A stretch of DNA of 62,500 nt from Cryptomeria japonica (taxonomy: Eukaryota > Streptophyta > Pinopsida > Cupressales > Cupressaceae). The notes under the pieces were generated by a model that saw nothing but the letters and a program-made list of their open reading frames with translations, searched no databases and was not told the DNA's origin. Positions 46,412 through 58,121 of the stretch are shown here, in pieces. Where the stretch lies: contig NC_081409.1 in assembly GCF_030272615.1 (NCBI RefSeq), positions 24,927,906 through 24,990,405 of the forward strand, read 5' to 3'. Numbering within the stretch: the stretch's first letter is position 1; every line of letters begins with the position of its first letter. Both the position numbers and the translations under genes were made by a program.

Positions 46412-47115
46412 ATCTCATGGAATGTTCGAGGTCTCACAGACCTCGCTAGAAAGTATTATGTTTGAGATGTTTGTCAACGTATTGTAGGCCTGTATGTTCT
46501 TTGCCTCCAGGAAGTTAAAATTGTAAGTTTCATGCTAAATGTTACATGTCGTGTTATTTGGCTCGATAGCCTTGTTTTTTCTTCCCAGCATGAAGCTAGT
46601 CGAGGGGGAGTTGTCACTCTCCTTTCACCTCAGTGGTGCACTGCAGTTATTTCTCATGGGGTTGATCCCATGCAACACGCCATCTGGGTTTTGCTCTCAA
46701 TTGACAATCATTTTGTTGGGATCGTTAATGTTTATGCTCCCAATGATTCGGTTGAAAGATCATACCTCTGGCAATGGATCGTAGATAATCTTCCACCTGC
46801 CACTTGGGTCATGTGTGAGGATTTCAATATGGTTGAGGTGGCTTCTGATAAGGACGTTTTTTTGCCTTTTCACTGGACTGCTGGAGAGCGGGAAGCCTAG
46901 TACTATATGCGTAATAAATTGGGTCTTTTCGACCCCAACACCAACCGTCATCGTCCTAGTGGGGTTTGGCACACTTAGTCGAATTTTAGAGCTGGCTTTG
47001 ACATAATTCTTAAAAGGCTTGATCGTGCTATGATATCTGAGCAATCTTTTTTCTCTTTTTCCGAAGATCATGAGTTGCCCGTCACTCCTCTTGTTGATGT
47101 GACGTTGTCAGACCA
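46412..47115 (+). pseudogene. LINE ORF2, AP-like endonuclease
   Basis: Starts ISWNVRGLTD; then LCLQEVK, GIVNVYAPND, DFNM (usually GDFN, here CEDFNM) and LSDHFPI near the end, the motif set of APE-type nucleases that nick the target. In-frame stops at about 46462 and 46898 and one near 46977 disable it. Confidence 0.8.
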
Positions 47116-48861
47116 CTTCCCCATAAAGTTTAGCATTGAATTGCAGACAGCTAGGCAGTGTCCTTCCAAAACGCAATTCTACCTCAACACGTCTCTTCTG
47201 CACCACCAATCCACGATGACCCACATTCAAAGAGTGAGGAATCTTGAGCCAATGCCTCGTCATCACACTGGTTGGATTGAGTGGTGGCATGATGCCATTT
47301 CTCGCTCTGCAAGGTTTCTGCGCATTTATGGTAGGCAAATTGCCATCTACCATAGGTGGTCGTATGATGTGACCACCAAATCTCTATGTGTTACCATAGA
47401 AGCTTTGGCTTTGAATCCCTTTGATTCTACCCTACAACTCTGTTTAGCCTAGCTCCGCCATCAGAAGCAAGTTGTTGATAGTCACTCTACCAGAGGAGCT
47501 CAAATCAAATCCAGATTGCATTGGCTTAAGGTGGGCAATAGGGATTCTAAGGAATTATTCTTGGCTCTACGTGCCAGTCATACCTCTGCTGGGATTAAGA
47601 AAATAAAAGAGGGATAGACTCTTCTCACCGAGCTTCTTGACATATTGCAAGTCTTTATCTGTCATTATGAGAAGGTGTTCACAGTGCAGGGAGATTCTCT
47701 GGCTAGAACCCAAGCCTTACAAGATTGCTTAGCTGTTGTTCCCAAACGACTCTCTGATTTGCAGTAGGCCTTTTGTGATCTCTTACTGACCATTGATGAT
47801 CTCAAAGAAGCCACTTTTTCTATGGCAGATGACAAAGCCCTAGGTTGTGATGGCTTCCCCTATGAATTCTACAAAGCTCTTTGGCCTTGTGTTGGTCCTG
47901 ACCTTCATAAGGTCTATCTGGAAGCTTTTCATTCCCGCTCCTTGGGAAAAATGATTAATCAAAGAAACATCAAGTTTATCCCTAAGGCTGGGGACCCAGA
48001 GGACATTTGCAATTGGCGACCTATCACCTTGCTTAATGTCTCTTATAAGATCATTGCCAAAGCTTTGGCCCTTAAGATTCGACATCTCCTACCGCTTATT
48101 GTCCGCCCAGAATAGACTAGATTTATTAAATCTAGGTTTATTCTGGACAATATTATTGTTGTTTGGGAAGGAATGGATTGGGCCAGACGCTCTCAATAGC
48201 GAGCAATCTTTTTTAAGATTGACTTTGCTAATGCGTATGATCGCATTGAATGGTCTTTTATCTTGGCTATGCTCAAAGCCCTCGGCTTTGGTCCCCAGTT
48301 CATCCAGTCTATTCAGTTGTTATTCAGAGATGCCTCGTCTTGCATCACCACTAATGGCCAGTAGTCTGAGGCTTTTGACCTTTTCAGATCCATTTGCCAA
48401 GGGTGCCCTCTAGCTCCTACTTTATATGTTCTTGCAGCGGAAGGGTTTGGTTACTTACTTGCTAATGTTATCGTTGTTGGGCATGTCTGTGGTATCTCCT
48501 TGCCTGAGTCACCTTCCCAACTTGTCAATGGCCACTTTGTAGATGATTCCTTTCTCACTCTCATTGAGGATGAAGATAATGTGTAGTCCACTCTTCAGTG
48601 TCTTAACACTTTTTGCTTGGCTTCTGGCTCGACCATTCAGTGGCACAAGACACAATGTTACAAATAGTCTTTTCTTTCTGCTCCACCTTGGATCCTTCAG
48701 TATGATTGGAAATGGCTTCAACATGGCAAAATATTTCGCTTTCTGGGCATTCCTTTTGCCCTCCAAGCTTCGCCTTCGGATCTCTGGCAAGCGGTCTTAG
48801 CTAGAATCGAGAAAAAGCTTGCCTACTAGATCACCAAGCCTCTCTCTTTGGCTAGTAAATT
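47116..48861 (+). pseudogene. LINE ORF2, reverse transcriptase
   Basis: Linker, then RT motifs DDLKEATFSMADDKALGCDG, NWRPITLLNVSYKIIAKALA (about 48012), FKIDFANAYDRIEW (about 48210), CQGCPLAPTLY (about 48400) and the catalytic FVDDS (about 48537, usually FADD). Several TAG stops. Ends ITKPLSLASKF where the Gypsy LTR starts. The next 50 to 80 residues expected before the downstream part are missing. Confidence 0.85.
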
Positions 48862-51000
48862 TGATAGAAAGTTTGATAGGAAGTGCTCACAAGGCTAATT
48901 TGCCCAAAAGGATCAATTTGTTACCAAAGACTTATAGATTTTCTTGTGTATGATTTCTCAATCTGTCAAATTGTCATGATGCCAAGTACTCCAAGGTTTA
49001 CTTGCCTAGCAAACTCCCTTGTTGGTGATGACTCTCACCATGCTCAGATCTACTAAAAAATGCTTATTCCTTCCAACTACACTTTCTCATGCTTGGCTCT
49101 TGGGGCCTTCAACCTTAGGTTCCAGTGTGTACTAGGGGTCTTCCACATGGAAATGCAGGGGTAGTAAGGTAATGTTCACCTTTGAATGCTCATAATCTTG
49201 TTTGAGGTCTATAACCCTTAACTTGCTCAAATTCGCTAACAAGGCTCAACTACCCCCAAATGAGGTTGCACACGGTCTAGGAGTCCCAAGGAACACTTGT
49301 TGGACTGCTTGGAATGTTTCCATCACGTTTCATAAGCCCCAAGTTTCATTTTTCAATCGGATTCATGCAATTTGCAAAAAATGTCAATGTCGTGTGTTAT
49401 GCAACAAGGCTACTAGCCCGTGGAGGCCTAATTGGCCTTTTTTTGCTCCTTCCAGTCAACGATGGACATTTTAACCACAAAGCATGTTTGGGATGATGTT
49501 TTAGAGGTGCATACTAAAGGATTTTTAAGGTTTAGCCCCCTGTTACTGTAGATTTAAGACTGTCCACCTTTTGTGGCTCATTTGAAGGGTTTGGTAGGGT
49601 TTTGGGCAAGTGATGTTGGACAGTCACTCAAACTCCACTCTTCAAGCCTCCACAATGGTTTAGGACCTCTACCACATCTTAAAGAACCTTCCCCTGTCTT
49701 TTTCCTGCAAGTAAAATGTCAAACACTTGGCAAGCAAGAGGGAAAACGGTGAATCGCCTCTATCACTGTCTTTTTTTGCCTTTTACCAGTCAGCAACATT
49801 TGTTCTTTGGAACCTGAAAGAATGAAGAGTTTGGGCATGGACAAGTACCTCAATGAGGTCTTAAACCATATAACACTCTTCCTATTACACTGCCTTCAAG
49901 TTACAATGCATGGATAATGCATTTAGAAGCATCCCAATGAGCATTTTACAAATTATCATTCACAAAACAGTGAGCACATTGGTTGTTTACAAAAATAGGA
50001 AATTTTGACAAACAAGCTTGATCCAACAAGCCAAGGTGATGATCAACACTCTAGACCATACTTCCATATCACTGCCTCATTGATTAGTTCATTCCAAATT
50101 GCTTTTGGATGACAATCTTGAGTTTCAACCATGAACTAGCCTAGTTGCTCCAACTTGCCTAGTTCACACTCAAAAGCATCTTCAAACCACTTCTCTGGCA
50201 CAAAAACAAATATATGTACATTGTATACACATGAACCAACTTGGAAGAATCCACTGGAGGGACCCCAGACCTGGATCAACCAAGTTGATGCATTTTACAA
50301 CTCCAAACCCCTGGCAGGGCAGCAGATACCCAGTTCACAAAATAATTTTGTACAAACACCTTGCAATTGAAAAACCATTGAAAAAATTACATGAAAAGCC
50401 TTATTACATCAACATTTCAACTTCCAAGAAGGTACAATATGGATTTGCACAGCTACAGTACGGATTGCCCTTCAAAAAGGAAAGAAAAACAGTCATAAAC
50501 ACCAAAAAAACATGATTTCTATTAAGTTTCACTTGTAAGTACAAAAACCAACCCTTTCCAAGGAAAATGGAGGCCTTATATAGTTTCTCTAGTTTGTTTT
50601 CAAGCTCTTGTATGGACACGAGGCTTCAATAATTTCATTTTGCAAGAAAATCACAATTTTGACAACTTTCTTAAGCCAAAATGACAACTTTTCTTGCTCA
50701 AAAAGGCATTTTTGCCAACCTAGCCTTATCAACTTTCCTAAACAACTTAGACATGCTTAAAAACACTAAACAAACATGTTTCAATTCTCTTGAAGACATT
50801 AGGAGACCTTTTTGGCAATTTTTCCCATTTTTGCCAAAAAAGGCAAAACTTCATCTCTAGAGTCCAAAATGAGATCAAAACCACTAAACATGACCCAAAA
50901 CAACCTAAAACAACAAAAACAACCTAACACAAGACTTTAAAAACATAAAAACGTGAAATACCCAAAAACTGGGAGTTTGACTCAACTAGGTGCTCCTACA
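48862..51000 (-). repeat. Gypsy LTR (3' LTR in element orientation)
   Basis: Matches 55984-58121 colinearly; the small frames in it recur in the other LTR and are not genes. Confidence 0.93.
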
Positions 51001-51020
51001 CCATACTCCCCAAAAAACAA
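51001..51020 (-). other. Polypurine tract of the Gypsy element
   Basis: On the minus strand TTTTTTGGGGAGTATGG directly precedes the 3' LTR. Confidence 0.8.
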
Positions 51021-51070
51021 AGAAGTCATGTGACTCCTTGAGGCAGCAAAGAAGAAGGAATGCCAACTTT

Positions 51071-51560
51071 CTAAAAGTCAGCTTCAGGTATCCAAGTGGC
51101 CTCTGAGAGAGGCTGATCCTTCCACTTGACGAGATGCTCCATGTAGGTGTGATTCCTTGTCTTTTTGAGAACTCTGGAGTCTAGATACTGTTCAGCATGG
51201 GGAAAAGAAAGAGAAGGGAGAGATAGATCAGAAAGGGAGTTCGAAATATCTGAAACTCTTTGAACCTCCTCAGGTGGTTTCCCTTTGAAAGCAATCAGAT
51301 CTGCAACATTAAAAATGGGGGACATAGAAACATTAGTAGGCAAATCAATTTTATAAGCATTAGACCCATACTTAGCCAAAATCTTGCAAGGGCCTATCCT
51401 CCTCATTTGAAGCTTGCTTGGAACTCCCTTTTGTAGCTTTTCCTTATTCAAATGAACCATCACATAATCACCTATGGCAAACTGAACATCTCTCTTTGTA
51501 GCATCCACTCTTGCCTTGACTTTTTGAGAGGTGTCTTGGAGAGCTTGTCTCACTTACTCA
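51071..51560 (-). pseudogene. Gypsy integrase C-terminus and chromodomain
   Basis: The minus frame carries the integrase C-terminal segment GDYVMVHLNKEKLQKGVPSK, RRIGPCKILAKYG, FNVADLIAF. About 70 residues later comes a chromodomain: YLDSRVLKKTRNHTYMEHLV, KWKDQPLSEATWIPE. Chromodomains steer integration towards particular chromatin. This block is intact over 160 codons. Confidence 0.85.
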
Positions 51561-52463
51561 TGAACCTCCTTCATGGAGTGAGCCATGTCATCTGTTGTCC
51601 CACTCTTATGCTACAAGTTAGTGATATCCCTCAACTCCATTATATCCCTTGGATGCATATCATAAACAACTTCAAATGGACTTTTACCTGTAGACCGGTT
51701 AACACTGTCATTGTAGCCATATTCTGCTTGATGAATGAGCTGATCCCAACTTTGTCCATATTCTTTTGTCAAACACCTAAGCATGTTTCCAAGAGACCTA
51801 TTCACAACTTCAGTTTGCCATCAGTTTGTGGATGATAAGCTGAACCAAAAGAGAGATTAGTACCCAATCTCTTCCACAATGTCTACCAAAAATGACCAAG
51901 AAACGTAACATCCCTATCTGAAACAATGCTAGTAGGCAAGCCATGAATTCTAACAACTTCTTTGAAAAACAAATAGGCAATATGACTTGCATCATGTGTT
52001 GTTTTGCAAGGAATGAAGTGAGCCATCTTGCTGAATCTATCAACTACTACAAAGATGCTATCAAATCCTGATTGAGTTCTAGGTAACCCTACTACAAAAT
52101 CCATGCTAATGCAATCCAAAGGCCTATGTGGAATGGGAAAAGGCTGATATAAACCAACATTAGAGGAGTTACCTTTTTCTTTCTGGCATACCAAGCACTG
52201 CTCAACATACTTCCTAATGTCTCTCTGCATCTTAGGCCAATAATAGAATCTCTGAACTAGCTCTAAGGTCTTATTGAGACCAAAATGTCCACTTAAGCAC
52301 CCATTGTGCTTCTCTTGAATGAGGTTCTATCTCATAGAACCCTATGGAACACACAACTGTCCACCCCTGAATAACAAACCATCCTGCAAAGTGAAATCAG
52401 CATATGCACCATGGAAGTTATTCTCAAAATCTTTACAAACTTTATAAGCTTCAGCAAAATCAT
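51561..52463 (-). pseudogene. Gypsy integrase core
   Basis: HHCC-type zinc region ([24 protein letters not shown]), then the catalytic core: first Asp in [10 protein letters not shown], second Asp in [11 protein letters not shown], and HPQTDG near 51830, after which a one-base frameshift moves the Glu to another frame (NRSLGNMLRCL). Stops at about 51883 and in the preceding linker. The N-terminal part is duplicated (see 52146-52781). Confidence 0.85.
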
Positions 52464-52781
52464 GATATAAACCAACATTAGAGGAGTTACCTTTTTCTTT
52501 CTGGCATACCAAGCACTGCTCAACATACTTCCTAATGTCTCTCTGCATCTTAGGCCAATAATAGAATCTCTGAACCAGCTCTAAGGTCTTATTGAGACCA
52601 AAATGTCCACTTAAGCACCCATTGTGCTTCTCTTGAATGAGGTTCTATCTCATAGAACCCTATGGAACACACAACTGTCCACCCCTGAATAACAAACCAT
52701 CCTGCAAAGTGAAATCAGCATATGCACCATGGAAGTTATTCTCAAAATCTTTACAAACTTTATAAGCTTCAGCAAAATCAT
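52146..52781 (-). repeat. 318-bp in-frame tandem duplication in the Gypsy integrase
   Basis: Copy 52146-52463 and copy 52464-52781 are almost identical (GAACTAGC versus GAACCAGC is one difference). Period 318 is 106 codons, so the frame is kept. Each copy covers FAEAYKVCKDFENNF, LLFRGGQLCVP, the HHCC zinc region and [15 protein letters not shown]. Confidence 0.95.
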
Positions 52782-53507
52782 TATCAGTAGGATACATGTC
52801 CCTGAAACTATCAATACCAATGCTCTGAACTTGAATCTCATGAATAGTTAATAACCTTCTACTCAAAGCATCTGCTACTTTATTCAACTGACCCTTCTTA
52901 TGTTTAAGAGTAAAAGTGTAAGCTTGTAAGTATTCTACCCATTTAACATGCCTATGATTCAATTTATCCTGTGAGTTCAAGAACTAAGTGCTTGATTAGC
53001 TGTGTATACAACAAACTCTTTAGGAAGAAGATTGTATCTCCATTTTCTAAGTGCTTGTACTAATGCATAAAGTTCTAAATCATAGCATGAGTATTTTTAC
53101 TTTGCATCATTCAATTTCTCACTAAAGAATGCAACTGGTCTATTTTCTTGACTTAAAATATCTCCTACTGCAATATTACTAGCATCACATTCAATAGTAA
53201 AAAGCCTATCAAAACTAGGCAAAATGAGCACTGGTTGGGTAGCTACTTTAGTTTTCAGTAATTTAAACCCCTTATTTGTTGCACTTGTCCATTGAAACTT
53301 TACCTTTACACCCCCTTTTATGGTGTCCAACATTGGAGCACAAATCTCGCTGAATCCCCTGATGAATTTCCTATAAAACTGTGCCAAACCATGGAAGCTT
53401 CTGACATTACTGGCTGTCTTAGGAGTTGGCCAACTGGTTATTGCTGCCAATTTTGAGTGATCCATTTTCAGATTTCCTCCTGATACAACAAAACCAAGAT
53501 AGACCAA
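52782..53507 (-). pseudogene. Gypsy RT end and RNase H
   Basis: On the minus strand: VYLGFVVSGG, WPTPKTASNVRSFHGLAQFY, RKFIRGFSEI, FTIECDASNIAVGDILSQ (RNase H start), then a stop at 53097, SCYDLELYALVQALRKWRY, and after a frame change HVKWVEYLQAYTF and VADALSRR. RNase H removes the RNA template. Confidence 0.85.
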
Positions 53508-55049
53508 TTATTGCTTCATAAAATTACATTTTTCAAGATTTATGGTTAGTTGTTCATCAAATAATTGTTTGGAAACATTGGCTAAATGTTGTAAGTGCTC
53601 TTCTTTAGTATTCCTGAAAATAAGAATATCATCTAAATAGACTACAACAAATTTTCCAATGAAATCATGTAAAACTTCATTCATGAGTCTCATGAATGTG
53701 CTGGGAGCATTTGAGAGTCCAAAAGGCATGACTACCCACTCATAGAGACCCTCATTTGGTTTGAAAGTTGTCTTCCACTCATCCCCCTGTTTGAATCTTA
53801 TCTGATGGTAACCACTCTTCAAATCAAACTTACTGAAATACTGTGCACCCCCCAAACAATCCATCGAATCCTCTATCCTGGGTATGGGAAATCTGTATCT
53901 AATGGTGATTTTGTTTATGGCTCTGGAATCTGTACAAAGTCTCCATGTACCCCCCTTCTTAGGTGCCAACATTGTAGGTACTGCACAAGGACTAATGCTT
54001 TTCCTAATCAACCCTTGGTCTAAGAGGTCTTGTATTTGTCTTGCTACCTCTTTGTTTTGTTCAGGGGTCATCTCGTAGGCTGCCTTATTTGGCAAAGAGG
54101 CTCTAGGAATGAAGTCAATCTGATGGCTAATCGCTTTAGGAGGTGGTAAGGCTGTAGGTGTACCATCACTGATTATTTGTTTGAAGTTATCAAGGATTTG
54201 TTGCACCTCATATGGTATCTCAACTTTCTTATCTACCTTTTCTTCCTTAGGCTTCACTATAAGTGCAAATCCTACTCCTTCAACTTCTTCTAGTGTTTTT
54301 ATGAACTCTTTCTCATTCACTAACAAGATGTTAGGCACCTTATCGCTGCTCTCTCCTTCTTTAATGAGGGATTGGATCTGATAGGCTACTCCATCTTTCT
54401 GAAATGTATAGGAGTTCATTTCCCCATCATGTTGTGCTTTTCGGTCAAACTGCCATGGTCTACCCAACAGCAAGTGGCAAGCATCCATAGGAAGGATGTC
54501 ACATAGGATCCTATCTACATATCCCCCAATGTGGAAATCTACCCAGGCTTTCTCATTTACCAACACATGTTGTCCCTTATTCAACCAGGTGACTTTGTAT
54601 GGCTCCTTGTGTTGTATCCTAGGTAGTTTCAATTTGCTTACTGCTTCTTCTGATATGATGTTATCGATGGATCCTGAATCTATGATCACCTTACACACCT
54701 TTCCCATGATTTTACACTTAATCCTGAACAATGCTCTTCTTTGTGAGTCCTCTGTACTATGTGGCTTCTTCATTAACACTCTCTTGATCATCAAACTCTC
54801 ACCATCTTCAGAAGCTAGATGGTTCAATGTTGAAGTTGTGGTATTACCTCCATCTTCCTGAACATAATTTACCCTCTTTTCACCTCCATAGGATGAACTA
54901 GGCTTCTCTGGGCATCTATAGGCAGGGTGGCCCAACTTTTGGTAGTTATAGCACTTCATGGTTGAGAAGTAGGACCCTCTCCCTAGTCCATTAGATCTAC
55001 CGCTACTCAGGTTTCTTAATCTACTACCCCTATAGTTGGGTTTGCTCTA
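53508..55049 (-). pseudogene. Gypsy zinc knuckle, protease and reverse transcriptase
   Basis: Minus frame open over 483 codons (54959-53508). Knuckle CYNYQKLGHPAYRC: the second Cys is Tyr, so zinc binding is impaired. Aspartic protease motif VIIDSGSIDNII (about 54660). RT: FPIPRIEDSMDCLGGAQYFS, KFDLKSGYHQIR, MPFGLSNAPSTFMRLMN, catalytic VVYLDDILIF at about 53625-53645. A stop at 53508 and a TAG at 55047 separate it from RNase H and gag in the same frame. Confidence 0.9.
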
Positions 55050-55931
55050 AGAATCCCCACTTTTCTCAATAATCTTAGAGTCTCCTTGGGACCATTGATC
55101 TATGTTTCTTCCCCCAAAACTACCTCTATGGCCTCTACCATCTCTTCCTCTACCTCTTCCTCTATTGTTTTGTTGTTGCTTTCTCCTTCCTTTCTCTTCC
55201 ACCTTAAGTGCCAATTGATAGCACTTGTGTACGGTTCGTGGGCACAACAAGCTCATCTCTTCCTGGATGTTCCATCTTAACCCATTCAAGTACCTTGCCA
55301 CTTTGATACTCTCATCCTCTACTACTCTAGATCTCATGCACAATTTTTGAAAATATTCAGTGAAGCTATTGACATATAGGTCTTTTTGTCTCAAGTTTTA
55401 TCTTTTCTTGTGAAGTTGTATCTCATAGTCTTCAGGAAGGTAGGTCTCTTTGATTTTGGCTACCATTGCTTTCCAGGTGGCTAGTGGTTGCTTACCTACT
55501 TTCACCCTTTCCTCTTGGATGAACTTCCACCATGTTAAGGTTGCCCCTCTCAGCCTTGATTTTGCCACCTTGACCTTTTGTGCTTCAGTCACTCCATCAC
55601 ACTCAAAATGGTTTTCGAACCCTTCAATCCACTCTATTAGAGCATCTGGATCCATCTTCCCACTAAAAAGAGCCACTCCTTCTAAGGTCTTACCACTCAT
55701 GGCTCTCAAGGCTTTCAAGAATGGTTCTTTCTCAATGACAGGGTCGGGCATGGGGACTTCATCCTCTATTACCATCATTTTACCCTGATCTCCAACCTTA
55801 TCATGGACTTCCTCAGATTTGACTTCTACTTCAGCTACTTTCATTGCTAGTTGATCTAATCTCTCTCTGAGTGCCCTATTTTCCTCTTCTTGGTCTTCAA
55901 CCTTCTTAGCCAATTCTACTTTGGTCACCAT
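55047..55931 (-). pseudogene. Gypsy gag
   Basis: Starts at ATG 55931 with a coiled-coil-like Glu/Lys-rich N-terminus, then FSGKMDPDALIEWIEGFENH, LTWWKFIQEE, TWKAMVAKIKETYLPEDYE, an in-frame TAA at 55398, then LYVNSFTEYFQKLC and RYLNGL, ending in an Arg/Gly-rich tail (RGRGRGRDGRGHRG). One frame throughout, so only point nonsense changes separate it from pol. Confidence 0.88.
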
Positions 55932-55968
55932 GATTGCTTAATGTGTCTTTCTCCTGAATCTTTTGTTG

Positions 55969-55980
55969 GCTCTGATACCA
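55969..55980 (-). other. Primer binding site, initiator tRNA-Met
   Basis: On the minus strand TGGTATCAGAGC, three bases from the 5' LTR; the standard plant initiator-Met site. Confidence 0.92.
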
Positions 55981-55983
55981 ATA

Positions 55984-58121
55984 TGATAGGGAGTTTGAGA
56001 GGAAGTGCTCACAAGGCTAATTTTCTCAAAAGGATCAATTTGTTACCAAAGACTTGTAGATTATGTTGTGTATGATTACTCAATCTGTTTGATTGTCATG
56101 ATGCCAAGTACTCCAAGGTTTACTTGCCTAGCAAACTCCCTCACTGGTGATGACTCTCACCATGCTCAGATCTACTAAAAAATGCTTATTCCTACCAACT
56201 ACACTTTCTCATGCTTGGCTCTTGGGGCCTTCAACCTTAGGTTCCAGTGTGTACTAGGGGTCTTCCACATGGAAATGCAAGGATAGTAAGGTAATGTTCA
56301 CCTTTGAAAGCTCATAATCTTGTTTGAGGTCTATAACCCTTAACTTGCTCAAATTCGCTAACAAGGCTCAACTATCCCCAAATGAGGTTGCACACGGTCT
56401 AGGAGTCCCAAGGAACACTTGTTGGACTGCTTGGAATGTTTCCATCATGTTTCATAAGGCCCAAGTTTCATTTTTCAATCGGGTTCATGCAATTTGCAAA
56501 AACTGTTAATGTTGTGTGTTATGCAATAGGGCTACTTGCCCGTGGAGGCCTAATTGGCCTTGTTTTACTCCTTCCAATCAACGATGGACATTTTAACCAC
56601 AAAGCATGTTTGGGATGATGTTTTAGAGGTGCATACTCAAATATTTCTAGGGTTTAGCCCCCTATTAGTGCAGATTTAAGACTGTCCACCTTTTGTGGCT
56701 CATTTGGAGGGTTTGGTAGGGTTTTGGGCAAGTGATGTTGGACAGTCACTCTAACTCCACTCTTCAAGCCTCCACGATGGTTTAGGACCTCTGCCACATC
56801 TTAAAGAACCTTCCCCTATCTTTTTCCTGCAAGTAAAATGTCAAACACTTGGCAAGCAAGAGGGAAAACGGTGAATTGCCTATGTCACCGTCTTTTTCTG
56901 CCTTTTACCAGTCAGCAACATTTGTTCTTTGGAACCTGCAAGAATGAAGAGTTTGGGCATGGACAAGTACCTCAATGAGGTCTTAAAACATATAACACTC
57001 TTCCTATTACACTGCCTTCAAGTTACAAGGCATGGATAACACTTTTAGAAGCATCCCAATGAGCATTTTACAAATTACCATTCACAAAACAATCAGCACA
57101 CTAGTTGTTTACAAAAATAGGAAATTTTGACAAACAAGCTTGATCCAACAAGCCAAGGTGATGATCAACACTCTGGACCATACTTCCATATCATTGACTC
57201 ATTGATTAGTTCATTCCAAATTGCTTTTGGATGACAATCTTGAGTTTCAACCATGAACTAGCCTAGTTGCTCCAACTTGCCTATTTCACACTCAAAAGCA
57301 TCTTCAAACCACTTCTCTGGCACAAAAATAAATATATGTACATTTTATACACATGAACAAACTTGGAAGAATCCATTGGAGGGATCTCAGACCTGGATCA
57401 ACCAAGTTGATGCATTTTACAACCCCAAACTCTTGGCAAGGCAGCAAATACCGAGTTTACAAAATAATTTTGTACAAACACCTTGCAATTGAAAAACCAA
57501 TGAAACAATTACATGAAAAGCATTATTACATCAAAATTTCAACTTCCAAGAAGGTAGAGTATGGATTTGCACAGCTACAATACAGACTGCCCTTCAAAAA
57601 AGAAAGAAAAACAGTCATAAACACCAAAAAAACATGATTTCTATTAAGTTTCACTTGTAAGTACAAAAACCAACCCTTTCCAAGGAAAATGGAGGCCTTA
57701 TATAGTTTCTCCAGTTGGTTTTCAATCCCTTGTACGGACATGAGGCTTCAATAATTTCATTTTGCAAGAAAATCACAATTTTGACAACTTTCTTAAGCCA
57801 AAATGACAACTTTTCTTGCTCAAAAAGGCATTTTTGCCAACCTAGCCTTATCAACTTTCCTAAAAAACTTAGACATGCTTAAAAATAGTAAACACACATG
57901 TTTCAATGCTCTTGAAGACATTACGAGACCTTTTTGGCAATTTATCCCATTTTTGCCAAAAAAGGCAAAACTTGATCTCTAGAGCCCAAAATGAGATCAA
58001 AACCACTAAACATTACCCAAAACAACCTAAAACAACAAAAATAACCTAACACAAGACTTTACACACATAAAAACATGAAATATCCAAAAATGGGAGTTTG
58101 ACTCAACTAGGTGCTCCTGCA
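55984..58121 (-). repeat. Gypsy LTR (5' LTR in element orientation)
   Basis: Partner of 48862-51000, nearly equal in length. Minus-strand reading starts TGCAGGAGCACC and ends CTATCA. Confidence 0.93.

Larger units (their letters stand above)
45100..48861 (+). mobile_element. L1-type LINE, 5' part (interrupted by Gypsy)
   Basis: Carries ORF1 with a CCHC knuckle, then ORF2 endonuclease and reverse transcriptase. It is cut at 48861 by the Gypsy LTR and resumes at 58122. The 5' end is approximate, near a T-rich stretch. Many stops and frame changes. Confidence 0.85.
48862..58121 (-). mobile_element. Gypsy chromovirus retrotransposon inserted in the LINE
   Basis: Length 9.26 kb with LTRs of 2139 and 2138 bp (48862-51000 and 55984-58121; TGATAG...GCTCCTRCA on the + strand). 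On the minus strand it has an initiator-tRNA-Met PBS, gag, protease, RT, RNase H, integrase, chromodomain and polypurine tract, the Gypsy chromovirus order. In the first 350 bp of the LTRs about 17 differences were counted by eye (about 5 %), so it is younger than the Copia element at 16559. gag-pol is one frame interrupted by isolated stops and some frame changes. No target duplication is seen: AAATT on the left, TCTGG on the right. Confidence 0.95.

Noticed and set aside
49202-50619. Paired small frames in 48862-51000 that recur at 56324-57741
   Set aside because: They repeat because they lie in the two LTRs; they look non-coding.
53805-55788. + strand frames inside the Gypsy element
   Set aside because: Antisense shadows of gag-pol with no recognisable motifs.
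48862-58121. Endogenous pararetrovirus (caulimovirus type)
   Set aside because: The element has LTRs, integrase, chromodomain and a tRNA-Met site in Gypsy order, and no movement-protein region.
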